From assembly GCF_036347135.1 (NCBI RefSeq), contig NZ_CP108938.1, forward strand, positions 7,502,001 to 7,566,000: DNA of 64,000 nucleotides, written 5' to 3'. The notes beneath the pieces were generated by a model that was not told the DNA's origin, searched no databases, and saw only the letters and a program-made list of their open reading frames with translations. The translations under genes and the position numbers were made by a program. This DNA comes from Streptomyces sp. NBC_00775. Its GTDB lineage: Bacteria; Actinomycetota; Actinomycetes; Streptomycetales; Streptomycetaceae. This document shows positions 27,629 through 35,335 of this stretch, piece by piece; position 1 is the first letter of the stretch; each line of letters begins with the position of its first letter.

Positions 27629-27937
27629 GTGCCCAAGCCTTATCCCGAAGAGTTCCGCGAGGACGTCGTGCGGGTCGCGAGGAACCGCGGCCCGGACGTG
27701 ACACTCGAGCAGGTGGCCGCCGACTTCGGCGTCCACGCGGTGACGCTGTCGAAGTGGATGCGCCGCGCGGACATCGACGACGGGCTGCAACCCGGAACGA
27801 CCACGCAGGAGAACGCGGAACTACGGGCCGCGCGTCAGCGGATCAAGCTGCTGGAGCAGGAGAACGAGGTCCTGCGCCGGGCCGCGGCCTCCCTGTCGCA
27901 GGCGAATCTGCCGGGAAAAGGATCTACCTGCTCGTGA
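27629..27937 (+). CDS. IS3-family transposase OrfA
   Basis: 102 residues. The N-terminal helix-turn-helix (EEFREDVVRVARNRGPDVTLEQVAADFGVHAVTLSKWMR) binds the IS ends. A C-terminal leucine-zipper-like helix (ENAELRAARQRIKLLEQENEVLRRA) multimerises with OrfAB. GTG 27629 is preceded by GGAAGG. Near its end the heptamer GGGAAAA (27913-27919) lies in the X-XXY-YYZ register for -1 frameshifting into orfB. Confidence 0.93.
   Translation: MPKPYPEEFREDVVRVARNRGPDVTLEQVAADFGVHAVTLSKWMRRADIDDGLQPGTTTQENAELRAARQRIKLLEQENEVLRRAAASLSQANLPGKGSTCS
27913..27919 (+). promoter_or_regulatory. programmed -1 frameshift site
   Basis: G-GGA-AAA in the orfA frame; a -1 slip gives GGG-AAA and continues as GKRIYLLVKEL in orfB. 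This is the usual way IS3-family elements make OrfAB transposase. Confidence 0.8.
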
Positions 27938-28791
27938 AGGAGCTGGCCGCGCACGGGGTTCCCGTCACGGTCACGTGCCGGGTCCTCAGGCTCGCCAGAC
28001 AGCCCTACTACCGCTGGCTCGACCGGCCGGTGACCGATGCCGTGCTGGAGGAGGCTTACCGGGCGAACGCGCTGTTCGACGCCCATGGTGACGATCCGGA
28101 GTTCGGTTACCGCTTCCTGGCTGATGAAGCCCGCGGCGCGGGGGAGGTCATGGCCGACCGGACCGCGTGGCGGATCTGCCGGGACAACCGCTGGTGGAGC
28201 GTGTTCGGGAAGAGGCGCGGCAGGATCAAAAAGGCCGGTCCGCCGGTGCACGACGACCTGGTCCGCCGCGACTTCACCGCGGATGGCCCCAACCGGCTGT
28301 GGCTCGCCGACATCACCGAACACGCCACCGGCGAAGGAAAGTTGTATCTCTGTGCGGTCAAGGACGTCTTCAGCAAGAGGATCGTCGGCTACTCCATCGA
28401 CGCGCGGATGAAGTCCCGCCTCACCGTGACCGCCCTGAACAACGCTGTTGCCCGGCGTGAGCATGTTGCCGGGTGCATTCTGCACACCGACCGCGGGTCG
28501 CAGTTCCGGTCACGGAAATTCGTCCGGGCGCTCGGCGGCCACCAGATGGCCGGTTCGACAGGAAGGGCCGGGGCGGCAGGCGACAACGCGGCCATGGAGT
28601 CCTTCTTCAGCCTGCTGCAGAAGAACGTCCTCGACCGCCGCTCGTGGGCCACGCGTCAGGAACTGCGGATCGCGATCGTGACCTGGATCGAGAGGACCTA
28701 CCACCGACGCCGCAGACAAGCCTCGCTCGGCCGACTGACCCCCGTCGAATTCGAAACCGTCATGACCACACCGGCCCTCCAAACCGCGTGA
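27934..28791 (+). CDS. IS3-family transposase OrfB (DDE integrase domain)
   Basis: 285 residues from GTG 27934, which overlaps the orfA stop (GTGA); the functional transposase is probably the OrfAB frameshift fusion. An HTH_21-like part (YRWLDRPVTDAVLEEAYRA...FGYRFLADEARG) precedes the rve core. Catalytic acids are visible: D in LWLADITEH, D in ILHTDRGSQF, E in DNAAMESFFSLL. C-terminal YHRRRRQASLGRLTPVEFE is the classical IS3 ending. The frame is intact, so the element may still be active. Confidence 0.93.
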   Translation: MKELAAHGVPVTVTCRVLRLARQPYYRWLDRPVTDAVLEEAYRANALFDAHGDDPEFGYRFLADEARGAGEVMADRTAWRICRDNRWWSVFGKRRGRIKKAGPPVHDDLVRRDFTADGPNRLWLADITEHATGEGKLYLCAVKDVFSKRIVGYSIDARMKSRLTVTALNNAVARREHVAGCILHTDRGSQFRSRKFVRALGGHQMAGSTGRAGAAGDNAAMESFFSLLQKNVLDRRSWATRQELRIAIVTWIERTYHRRRRQASLGRLTPVEFETVMTTPALQTA

Positions 28792-28800
28792 TCGAACCTG

Positions 28801-29031
28801 TCACCCAAACCTGCAGCAGACCCCTTCGACACTAATGATATGGCGGATGGTCTCGTCAATGTGATTGCGCAGCTCTTCACGCACCGAGCTGTCTTCTGGC
28901 AATAGCGCCAACCGGTCCAGATCGGCCTTCGCTCGGTCCCGCCCCTGTGCCCTGTTGTAGCGGCGCTGCGCCATGACGCCTATCAGCCCGATCACTCCGA
29001 CAGCAACGGTTGCGATCGCCTTCCAGTCCAC
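28801..29031 (-). pseudogene. small membrane protein gene truncated by the IS
   Basis: GTG 29031 (GGGAG upstream) opens a 76-residue frame: one N-terminal membrane segment (AIATVAVGVIGLIGVMA), then a charged helix (RRYNRAQGRDRAKADLDRL...EELRNHIDETIRHIISVE). The last seven codons (GVCCRFG) are read from the IS terminal repeat, so the native C-terminus is lost. The gene is not recognised; single-TM proteins of this plan are common cargo on integrative elements. Confidence 0.6.
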
Positions 29032-29262
29032 GCTGTGACTCCCTCATGCCTTACCTAGGTTCCTCAAGCCCGAACAGTCCGCGTAGTCCGATCAGGCAGG
29101 TTTGTCGGACCATTCGAGGGACAAGCCGATCGCCCCCGACGCTGCGCTGTCCGGCCGGGGCACCACATGTTCGATCACGGGGTGCTCGCGCCGCGCTGAG
29201 AGAACGACGTTAGGGCGTACCTCTTTCCCGCATATGCGTACTGAAAGGCCAGGAGAAGCCAG

Positions 29263-30213
29263 ATGCTCATCGAAGTAAGCAGGTTCCTACGGCGCCGCTG
29301 GCTGCCACAGGCGACAGTTGCGGTAGCGGCAGGGGCAGCCGGCCTGGCCGGAGTGGTACCGGCCGCGGCTGCCCAGGTGACCACGGTGAGCTGCAGCGCC
29401 AACCCCAACGCCCTGCAGCCCGCCATTACCGCCGCTTCGCCCGGCGACACCCTGCTGGTGAGAGGGACCTGTACCGGCCCCTTCACCATCGACAAGGACC
29501 TGACCCTGAGGGGCGTCGGTGGGGCGGTGCTCGACGGTAACCAGGCAGGCTCCACCGTCACGGTCGGCAGCGGAGCCCGGGTTCTCCTGGACCACGTGAT
29601 CCTCACCCATGGCAGCGCTGCGTCCTCCGGCGGCGGCGTCGACAACGAGGGCACGTTGACGGTGAGCCACTCCACGGTGAGAGACAACACGGCGCCCTCA
29701 GGCGCGGGTGGAGGCATCCACAACCTGGGCACGCTGACGGTGGTCAGCTCCACGGTGAGGGACAACTACTCAATCGGCGCCGGCGGCGGAATCAACAACA
29801 ACGGGTCCCTCACGGTGCGTGACTCCAGTGTGTTCGGCAATTCCGGAGACAATGGCGGAGGCATCTTCAATTACCTCGCCGGCCAAACGGTCACGCTGAT
29901 CCGCTCGTCGGTGCACCACAACACCGCGAGAGTGAGTGACGGCGGCGGCATCCTCAACTACCTGGGCGAGATGACGGTCTCCGGCTCCACGGTGTACAGC
30001 AACACTGCCCCCTTCGGCGGCGGCATCTGGAACCAAGGAACGCTGACGGTGACCCGCTCCACCGTGCAACGCAATACCGCGACGGGCGGCCCCGGCAGTG
30101 GCGGCGGCATCTACAAAGCCGGCGGCTCCTTGAGCCTCGACCGGTCCGTGGTTCGTAACAACACCCCGGACAACTGCGCTCCGCCCGGAAGTGTCCTGGG
30201 CTGCACAGGCTGA
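29263..30213 (+). CDS. secreted right-handed parallel beta-helix protein (module 1)
   Basis: 316 residues. Signal peptide (RFLRRRW, hydrophobic core, AAAAQ near residue 37). The mature part opens with the common front of such proteins (ALQPAITAASPGDTLLVRGTCTGPFTIDKDLTLRGVGG), followed by about six coils of the pattern GGGI.N.GTLTV..STV..N. Such coils are typical of pectate-lyase-like and polymorphic-membrane-type beta-helices. There are no obvious polysaccharide lyase catalytic residues, so a binding or surface role is as likely as an enzyme. ATG 29263 has AGGAG upstream. It shares plan, and the AAITAASPG start, with the module 2 protein at 32482. Confidence 0.88.
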   Translation: MLIEVSRFLRRRWLPQATVAVAAGAAGLAGVVPAAAAQVTTVSCSANPNALQPAITAASPGDTLLVRGTCTGPFTIDKDLTLRGVGGAVLDGNQAGSTVTVGSGARVLLDHVILTHGSAASSGGGVDNEGTLTVSHSTVRDNTAPSGAGGGIHNLGTLTVVSSTVRDNYSIGAGGGINNNGSLTVRDSSVFGNSGDNGGGIFNYLAGQTVTLIRSSVHHNTARVSDGGGILNYLGEMTVSGSTVYSNTAPFGGGIWNQGTLTVTRSTVQRNTATGGPGSGGGIYKAGGSLSLDRSVVRNNTPDNCAPPGSVLGCTG

Positions 30214-30503
30214 ACACCGCCGTGCAGCCCTGGAGGCACCGCCACCCACCCGCTCCGCCGACCTTCGGACACTGTCCACGGGGCACGCATCCGGGGTGAA
30301 CCCGCCTACGGATCAGATGCTGCCCGTGCCCTAGCCGACGTGCCCCCCCCCGCGTGCCTGATGGGATGGCTCCGCATGGGGAGGCTCGGGGAACTGCGGG
30401 GAGGCTGGTGGGAACGTGCAGGTCAGTGGGGTGGCTGCTCGGGCAGGAGGTGCGTACGCGATCTTCCAAACTGGTGCTCCAGGGCTGTCCTGGGGCTGCC
30501 GAG
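30214..30503. other. 290-bp non-coding stretch
   Basis: Contains a run of C (about 30341-30350) and G-rich GGGGAGG repeats around 30376-30420. No supported gene or clear terminator stem is seen. Confidence 0.3.
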
Positions 30504-30533
30504 TTGACTGCGCCGTTAGACCACCGGTGTACT
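30504..30533 (+). promoter_or_regulatory. leaderless promoter of the DUF4231 gene
   Basis: TTGACT (30504-30509) and TGTACT (30528-30533) with an 18-bp spacer place the transcript start at or next to the ATG at 30541. That ATG has no ribosome site. Confidence 0.55.
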
Positions 30534-30540
30534 TCCGCGC

Positions 30541-31083
30541 ATGTCAGGAACGGATGACGGTCAGTCACTCGAAGCCCACCCGCCTGTCTCCCGGCCTGTG
30601 GCCGCGGCGCAGGACTACGTGGAGGGGAGGCTGTCTCAGTACCAGAAGTGGTACGACAAGAAGGCTGTTAAGACGAAGGCCATGCATCTCCGGATGAGGA
30701 CGATATCCGTCGTCGGGGGAGCCTTGGTCCCCGTGTTAGTCAACCTTGACTTGTCATTCGCCAAGCTTACCGCCACGGTGCTGAGCTTGATCGTTGTCGG
30801 CTCCGTCTCGTTGGAGAGTGTGTACCGCTACCGCGAACAGTGGAAGAACTACAGGTCGACCGAACAGCTCCTTGGGCACGAGCGGATTTACTTCGAAACC
30901 AAGGTAGGGCCCTACTCGGGTCTCTCGGAGGCCGAAGCATTCACGACTCTGGTCGCCCGTGTAGAGAGCGCAATCGCCAACGAGAACTCTGCGACCCTCA
31001 ATGTGATGACCTTGGGTGGCCAGGTAAGCACTGACGTTCAAACACCGCCCGGCGTCCCAGATGCCCGGCGAGAACTTCGGTAG
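30541..31083 (+). CDS. DUF4231/SLATT-type two-transmembrane protein
   Basis: 180 residues. Pattern of the DUF4231 group: amphipathic YVEGRLSQYQKWYDKKAVKTK, two adjacent membrane helices (TISVVGGALVPVLVNL and LTATVLSLIVVGSVSLESV), then YRYREQWKNYRSTEQLLGHERIYFETKVGPY and a final FTTLVARVESAIANEN helix. DUF4231 belongs to the SLATT family of 2TM proteins, predicted as membrane-acting effectors in nucleotide-signalling conflict systems. No SMODS/cyclase, TIR or SLOG partner is seen within this module, so it is an orphan. ATG 30541 looks leaderless. Confidence 0.82.
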   Translation: MSGTDDGQSLEAHPPVSRPVAAAQDYVEGRLSQYQKWYDKKAVKTKAMHLRMRTISVVGGALVPVLVNLDLSFAKLTATVLSLIVVGSVSLESVYRYREQWKNYRSTEQLLGHERIYFETKVGPYSGLSEAEAFTTLVARVESAIANENSATLNVMTLGGQVSTDVQTPPGVPDARRELR

Positions 31084-31093
31084 ACCGGCCGGC

Positions 31094-31158
31094 CGTGCCA
31101 CACTGACCGATCTCTCCAGAGCCATGGATCAGACGGGCGCGTGCCACAGCCGTGCCAC
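31094..31158 (+). repeat. candidate integrase arm sites, right end
   Basis: CGTGCCAC at 31094-31101, 31140-31147 and 31151-31158, matching the left-end copies at 27421. They lie 110-175 bp inside att copy 2. Confidence 0.5.
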
Positions 31159-31268
31159 ATCGTGCGGTCAGCCACGGTCAACGACGGGTCGAAGCAGTCG
31201 AGAAGCACCGTTTACCTGGGCTGCCGCTACAGCCGTAGTGACATGGGCGGACATGCCGAAGACCACGT

Positions 31269-31319
31269 CCGCCCTTACAAGGCGGATGTCGGCGGTTCGA
31301 AACCGTCCGCGCCCACCAG
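31269..31319 (+). repeat. att copy 2
   Basis: 51 bp identical to the 3' part of tRNA-Val (27287-27337). It marks the junction between modules 1 and 2. It is followed by the same terminator and about 60 bp of near-identical sequence as att copy 3. Confidence 0.92.
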
Positions 31320-31321
31320 GA

Positions 31322-31355
31322 AAAGACCCCCAGCCGATCATGGCTGGGGGTCTTT
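31322..31355. terminator. terminator next to att copy 2
   Basis: 14-bp perfect stem AAAGACCCCCAGCC/GGCTGGGGGTCTTT with a GATCAT loop; identical to the one at 33744-33777. Confidence 0.85.
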
Positions 31356-31372
31356 GACATCCGGATCTGACA

Positions 31373-32170
31373 TCAGCGCCGGGACTGCTCGCGCTGCAGG
31401 CGCCTTGTGAGCAGCCGGTCCATGTGGCTGACCGCCTCGCGCTGCGTGTCCTGGACGACGTGGGCGTAGACGTTCATCGAGACGGCGATCTGGCTGTGCC
31501 CCAGGGTCTCCATGACGACGCGTGGCGCCACCCCGGCCGCGGTGAGCAGGGCCGCGCAGCCGTGTCGAGCGTCATGCAGTCGGATCACCCGTAGGTTCGC
31601 GTTCTTGGCGACCCGAGTGAAGGAGCGGTAGACGTTGCGCGGCTCGATCGGTCGCCCCGTACGCGTGATGAAGACGTAGCCGTTCTCCTCCCAGCGATCA
31701 TCCGCACGCTCACGCATCGCGGCTTGCCGCATGCGCTGGTACCTCAGAAGGGCCACGCAGATGGCCGGCAGCGGCAGCACCTGCTTCCGGCGTCGCCCCT
31801 TCGGGTCGTCCTCGTATGCCTCACCTCCGACCCGTTGCCGCTGCTTTCGGACTTTGATCTCGCGCTTTTCAAGGTCTACGTCCTGCCACCGGAGTCCGAT
31901 GACCTCCCCACGACGGAGACCGAGAGCGATAGCGATAACGAATGTGGCGTAGAGCGGATCACTCCGAGCCGCGGTGAGGAAGTCGAGCGTCTCGTCCAGA
32001 CTCCAGGGCGGAGGCTGCGTGACTCGACTCGAGGCGCGCCAACGAGGGTGACGACGTTCCTGGCGATCAGTTCCTCGCGGCAGGCTGCCGACAGAGCTGC
32101 GCAGTTGTTGGCGCAGGAGCAGGCGATCCTGGGTCAACTGTCGGACCGCCGGCGTGGGGAATTGGCGCAC
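31373..32170 (-). pseudogene. tyrosine integrase, frameshifted and N-terminally decayed (module 2)
   Basis: The C-terminal catalytic domain is intact from PWSLDETLDFLTAAR (about 32010) to the end. It includes ALGLRRGEVIGLRW (catalytic Arg), HDARHGCAALL (H-x-x-R type), LGHSQIAV and the tyrosine in SMNVYAHVV. Upstream, the expected core-binding segment (AALSAACREELIARNVVTLVGAPRVESR) is found in a different frame, so a 1-bp indel lies near 32006-32017. That frame meets a stop a little further up, and no proper N-terminus or start is found toward 32340. Non-functional as read. Confidence 0.8.
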
Positions 32171-32481
32171 CTTCCACGGCAGTTGACGGCGCCGTTCGAC
32201 AACGTTCCGAGCAGAGGCACAGGCTTGCCCGCCCCGGCGGGTCGGTGGCGTCGCACGCTCAGTGGTGCGTACGGAGTGCTACCGCTTGCGCACCCAATGT
32301 AACCAACCTAGCTTCTCAACCAGCGAGTGCTTGCCCGCGCTTCGTTCGGTTTACGTAACTGATGGAGTCCGGCGAATTCCAGCTAATTCCATCAGTCCGG
32401 CTGCCAGGTTATGTGCCACCTAGCCGCTTGTACTGCCGTGCGACCGGATTGCGGTCTGCATCGAGAGTCAAGGAGAAGGCC

Positions 32482-33690
32482 ATGAAGAAGACGATTCTTG
32501 TCGCGGTGTGCGTCGCAGTGGCTACAGCGTTCCCGGCAGTGCCCAGCCAGGCAGCTCAGGCCGTACTCGTTGTGGATGACAACGGAGCGCAATGCCCGGG
32601 TGCACCTTTCACCACGATCCAGGCAGCGATTACTGCGGCCTCGCCGGGAGGTGAGATCAGGGTCTGCGCCGGAACATACAACGAGGTTGTCACCGTGAAC
32701 AAGGCGAATTTGCGGTTGGTCGGACCGGCCGCCGCCCCCAGTGGGACAGTGTGCAGCCAGGCCGGAGCTCCGAATCCGTCTAGGCAGGCGATCATTCAGT
32801 CGGCGGATGGCTCAGGCAGTGTCCGCTTGATGGAGGACGGCATCAGGTTCTCCCGCTTCACCGTTCAGAACAATACCTCCAGTTATGGCATTGTCGCGAG
32901 TGCGGCATACTCGGGCTACCAAGTACGGCAGAACGTAATCCAGGACAACGTATTCGGAGTCTATTTCAACTCCAGCGGCACAAACCTCTCCGAGGTTGAA
33001 CAGAACTGTATCCGCGAGAACAATGAACCCGGTTCTGCAAGCGGCAATGGAGTCTACTCGGACGCGGGCCTGAAGAACGCGGACATCGAAAACAACACAT
33101 TTTCCGGTAACGAGAACTCTGGTGTCCTTCTGGACGCACTGGCACCCGGAGGAGTCGACAATGTCAGAGTAAATAGAAACACCTCTTTGAAGGATAGAGC
33201 CTTTGCGTTCATCTTCAAGTCCAGCAACGTCTCCGTAGGGAATAACATCATCCAGGACAACTTTGGCGCCCCCGGGATCTTCTTCGGAGACAGCAATACG
33301 AATTTGAGGATCACCTCCAACACCATTGAGAGGGGCTTCCTAGGCGTGCGGGCCAACGCCTTTGGCCTTTCACCCAACACCAACGTCACCATCACCAGCA
33401 ACGTCATCAGAAATTCCAAATCAAGCACCGTCGGCCACGGCATCAGCGTGGCAGCGAACTCGCTCGGGAACTCCGTCATCTCCCGGAACATCGCCAGCGA
33501 CAACGCGGGCGACGGCATCCGCATCGATGCCGGCGGCAACGGGGGCAACACCATCGACTCCAACATCGCCCGCCGCAGCGGCATGCTCGACTGCCGCGAC
33601 GCCACCAGCGGCGCCGGCACCGACGGCACGGCCAACACCTGGATTCGAAACATTGGCCCGAACGCGGCCCCTCCCGGCATCTGCCGCTGA
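32482..33690 (+). CDS. secreted right-handed parallel beta-helix protein (module 2)
   Basis: 402 residues. Signal peptide MKKTILVAVCVAVATAFPAVPSQA, then FTTIQAAITAASPGGEIRVCAGTYNEVVTVNKANLRLVG, the standard opening of NosD/pectate-lyase-like helices. About ten coils follow with N ladders (NVIQDN, NCIREN, NNTFSGN, SNTIERG, SNVIRNS, RNIASDN). Two pairs of Cys may staple the ends. ATG 32482 has AAGGAG upstream. Base composition is visibly less GC-rich than the core genome, pointing to transfer. It ends 8 bp before att copy 3. It could be a host-, plant- or phage-surface polysaccharide-binding protein; no catalytic site is assigned. Confidence 0.88.
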   Translation: MKKTILVAVCVAVATAFPAVPSQAAQAVLVVDDNGAQCPGAPFTTIQAAITAASPGGEIRVCAGTYNEVVTVNKANLRLVGPAAAPSGTVCSQAGAPNPSRQAIIQSADGSGSVRLMEDGIRFSRFTVQNNTSSYGIVASAAYSGYQVRQNVIQDNVFGVYFNSSGTNLSEVEQNCIRENNEPGSASGNGVYSDAGLKNADIENNTFSGNENSGVLLDALAPGGVDNVRVNRNTSLKDRAFAFIFKSSNVSVGNNIIQDNFGAPGIFFGDSNTNLRITSNTIERGFLGVRANAFGLSPNTNVTITSNVIRNSKSSTVGHGISVAANSLGNSVISRNIASDNAGDGIRIDAGGNGGNTIDSNIARRSGMLDCRDATSGAGTDGTANTWIRNIGPNAAPPGICR

Positions 33691-33698
33691 TCGAACTA

Positions 33699-33741
33699 AC
33701 AAGGCGGATGTCGGCGGTTCGAAACCGTCCGCGCCCACCAG
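33699..33741 (+). repeat. att copy 3 (right boundary)
   Basis: 43 bp identical to the tRNA-Val 3' end from the anticodon onward (27295-27337). Core-genome sequence follows. Confidence 0.92.
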
Positions 33742-33743
33742 GA

Positions 33744-33777
33744 AAAGACCCCCAGCCGATCATGGCTGGGGGTCTTT
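33744..33777. terminator. ancestral tRNA-Val terminator at the right boundary
   Basis: 14-bp perfect stem, GATCAT loop, identical to 31322-31355. It presumably followed the tRNA before integration displaced it by 6.4 kb. Confidence 0.8.
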
Positions 33778-33825
33778 GACGTCCGGCTCCGACATCAGTG
33801 CCGCGGCGTACTGGATGCCGCTGTA

Positions 33826-33872
33826 AAACCCGTCGCCCGCCCCGGTGCGGAGCTGGGGCGGGCGACGGGTTT
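33826..33872. terminator. strong terminator after the aldehyde dehydrogenase operon
   Basis: 18-bp perfect stem 33826-33843/33855-33872 (AAACCCGTCGCCCGCCCC), 11-nt loop; read from the minus strand it ends in a T-rich tract. Confidence 0.88.
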
Positions 33873-33879
33873 CCGGATG

Positions 33880-35319
33880 TCAGAGCGACGTCATGACGTG
33901 CTTGATCCGGGTGTAGTCCTCGAAGCCGTACGCGGAGAGGTCCTTGCCGTAGCCGGACTTCTTGAATCCGCCGTGCGGCATCTCGGCGACGAGTGCCATG
34001 TGGGTGTTGATCCACACGCAGCCGAAGTCGAGGTTCTTCGACATCCGCATCGCGCGCGCGTGGTCCTTGGTCCACACCGAGGAGGCCAGCGCGTACTCGA
34101 CGCCGTTGGCGTACCGCACGGCCTGGGCCTCGTCCGTGAACGACTGGACGGTCATGACCGGGCCGAAGACCTCGTTCTGGATGATCTCGTCGTCCTGCCG
34201 GAGGCCGGAGACCACGGTCGGGGCGTAGAAGTAGCCCTTCTCGCCGACCCGGTGGCCGCCCGCCTCGATCGTGGCGTGCTCGGGGAGGCGCTCGATGAAG
34301 CCGCTGACCTGGGCGAGCTGGTTCGCGTTGTTGAGCGGGCCGTACAGCACGTCCTCGTCGTCCGGCTGCCCGGTCTTCGTGTCCGCCGCGGCCTTCGCCA
34401 GCGCCGCCACGAACTCGTCGTGGACCGACTCGTGGACCAGGACGCGGGTCGCGGCCGTGCAGTCCTGGCCGGCGTTGAAGAAGCCGCCGACCACCAGGTC
34501 CTCGACCGCCTTCGTCAGGTCGGCGTCCTCGAAGATCACCGCCGGGGCCTTGCCGCCGAGCTCCAGGTGGACCCGCTTGACGTCCTTGGCCGCGCTCTGG
34601 GCGACCTGGATGCCGGCGCGTACCGAACCGGTGATGGAGGCCATCGCGGGGGTCGGGTGCTCCACCATCAGGCGGCCGGTCTCGCGGTCGCCGCAGACCA
34701 CGTTGAAGATGCCCTGGGGCAGGCCCAGCTCCTCCAGGACACCGCCGATGATCTCGGCGATCAGCACGGTGGACGCCGGGGTGGTGTCCGAGGGCTTGAG
34801 GACCACCGCGTTGCCCGCCGCGAGCGCCGGGGCGAACTTCCACACCGCCATCAGCAAGGGGTAGTTCCACGGCGCGACCTGCGCGCACACACCGACCGGC
34901 TCGCGGCGGATGATGGAGGTCATCCCCTCCATGTACTCGCCGGCCGAGCGGCCCTCCAGCATGCGCGCAGCGCCCGCGAAGAAGCGGACCTGGTCGATGG
35001 CGGGGGCGAGTTCCTCGCTGCGGGTGAGGTAGAGCGGCTTGCCGGTGTCCCGGCTCTCCGCGGCGACCAGCTCGTCGGCCCGTGCCTCCATCGCGTCGGC
35101 GATCTTCAGCAGCGCGCGCTGCCGTACGGACGGTGTGGTGTCGCGCCAGACGGGGAACGCCGCGGCGGCGGCCGCCATCGCCGCGTCGACGTCCGCCGCG
35201 GCCGAGAGCGGGGAGGTCGCGTAGACGTCACCGGTGGTGGGGTCCACCACATCGAGCGTGCGGCCGTCCTTGGCGTCGACGAGTACGCCGTCGATGTAGT
35301 TGCGGAACGTGGTGCTCAT
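33880..35319 (-). CDS. aldehyde dehydrogenase, gamma-aminobutyraldehyde dehydrogenase-like
   Basis: 479 residues, normal length for the ALDH superfamily. NAD(P)+-dependent oxidation of an aldehyde. Substrate and NAD motifs are present: APWNYPLLMAVWKFAPALAAGN, VVLKPSDTTP, the Glu motif LELGGKAPAVIF, and the catalytic Cys in FFNAGQDCTAATR. The sequence resembles the aminobutyraldehyde/betaine-aldehyde group used in putrescine breakdown. ATG 35319 with AGGAG; longer frames upstream are not natural. It is the last gene of a three-gene operon after a SnoaL-like protein (16-bp gap) and an NCS1 permease, with a PucR regulator divergent from it. This suggests catabolism of a polyamine or related amine. 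Confidence 0.92.
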   Translation of the reverse strand: MSTTFRNYIDGVLVDAKDGRTLDVVDPTTGDVYATSPLSAAADVDAAMAAAAAAFPVWRDTTPSVRQRALLKIADAMEARADELVAAESRDTGKPLYLTRSEELAPAIDQVRFFAGAARMLEGRSAGEYMEGMTSIIRREPVGVCAQVAPWNYPLLMAVWKFAPALAAGNAVVLKPSDTTPASTVLIAEIIGGVLEELGLPQGIFNVVCGDRETGRLMVEHPTPAMASITGSVRAGIQVAQSAAKDVKRVHLELGGKAPAVIFEDADLTKAVEDLVVGGFFNAGQDCTAATRVLVHESVHDEFVAALAKAAADTKTGQPDDEDVLYGPLNNANQLAQVSGFIERLPEHATIEAGGHRVGEKGYFYAPTVVSGLRQDDEIIQNEVFGPVMTVQSFTDEAQAVRYANGVEYALASSVWTKDHARAMRMSKNLDFGCVWINTHMALVAEMPHGGFKKSGYGKDLSAYGFEDYTRIKHVMTSL

Positions 35320-35335
35320 GGAACGGCTCTCCTGG

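Larger units (their letters stand above)
27560..28823 (+). mobile_element. IS3-family insertion sequence
   Basis: 1264 bp. Imperfect 25-bp terminal inverted repeats, 27560-27584 and 28799-28823 (GGGTCTGCTGCA...GGGTGACA, 3 mismatches). Two overlapping frames, orfA and orfB, are joined by a slippery heptamer GGGAAAA. No matching target duplication is seen on the two flanks, and the genes on each side are different. This suggests an adjacent deletion or recombination between two IS copies. Confidence 0.88.
27287..31319. mobile_element. integrated module 1 at tRNA-Val (decayed, IS-disrupted)
   Basis: Bounded by att copies 1 and 2. Contents in order: a tyrosine-integrase C-terminal remnant facing the att site, an IS3-family insertion, a truncated membrane-protein gene, a secreted beta-helix gene, a DUF4231 2TM gene, and CGTGCCAC repeats at both ends that look like integrase arm sites. 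No replication or transfer gene remains. The integrase is destroyed, so it cannot move by itself. Confidence 0.8.
31269..33741. mobile_element. integrated module 2 at tRNA-Val (decayed)
   Basis: Bounded by att copies 2 and 3. It carries a frameshifted tyrosine integrase whose 3' end faces att copy 2, and a second secreted beta-helix gene. No other gene is seen. It has the same polarity as module 1, so two related elements integrated in tandem into the same tRNA and then decayed to about 2.5 kb (module 2) and 4 kb (module 1). Confidence 0.78.

Noticed and set aside
31083..31320. A second tRNA-Val gene at att copy 2 (and at att copy 3)
   Set aside because: Only the anticodon stem-to-3' part is present; the acceptor 5' strand and D-arm are missing, so these are att copies.
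31373..32170. Functional integrase of normal start
   Set aside because: The conserved core-binding segment is in another frame and no N-terminal domain is found; treated as a pseudogene.
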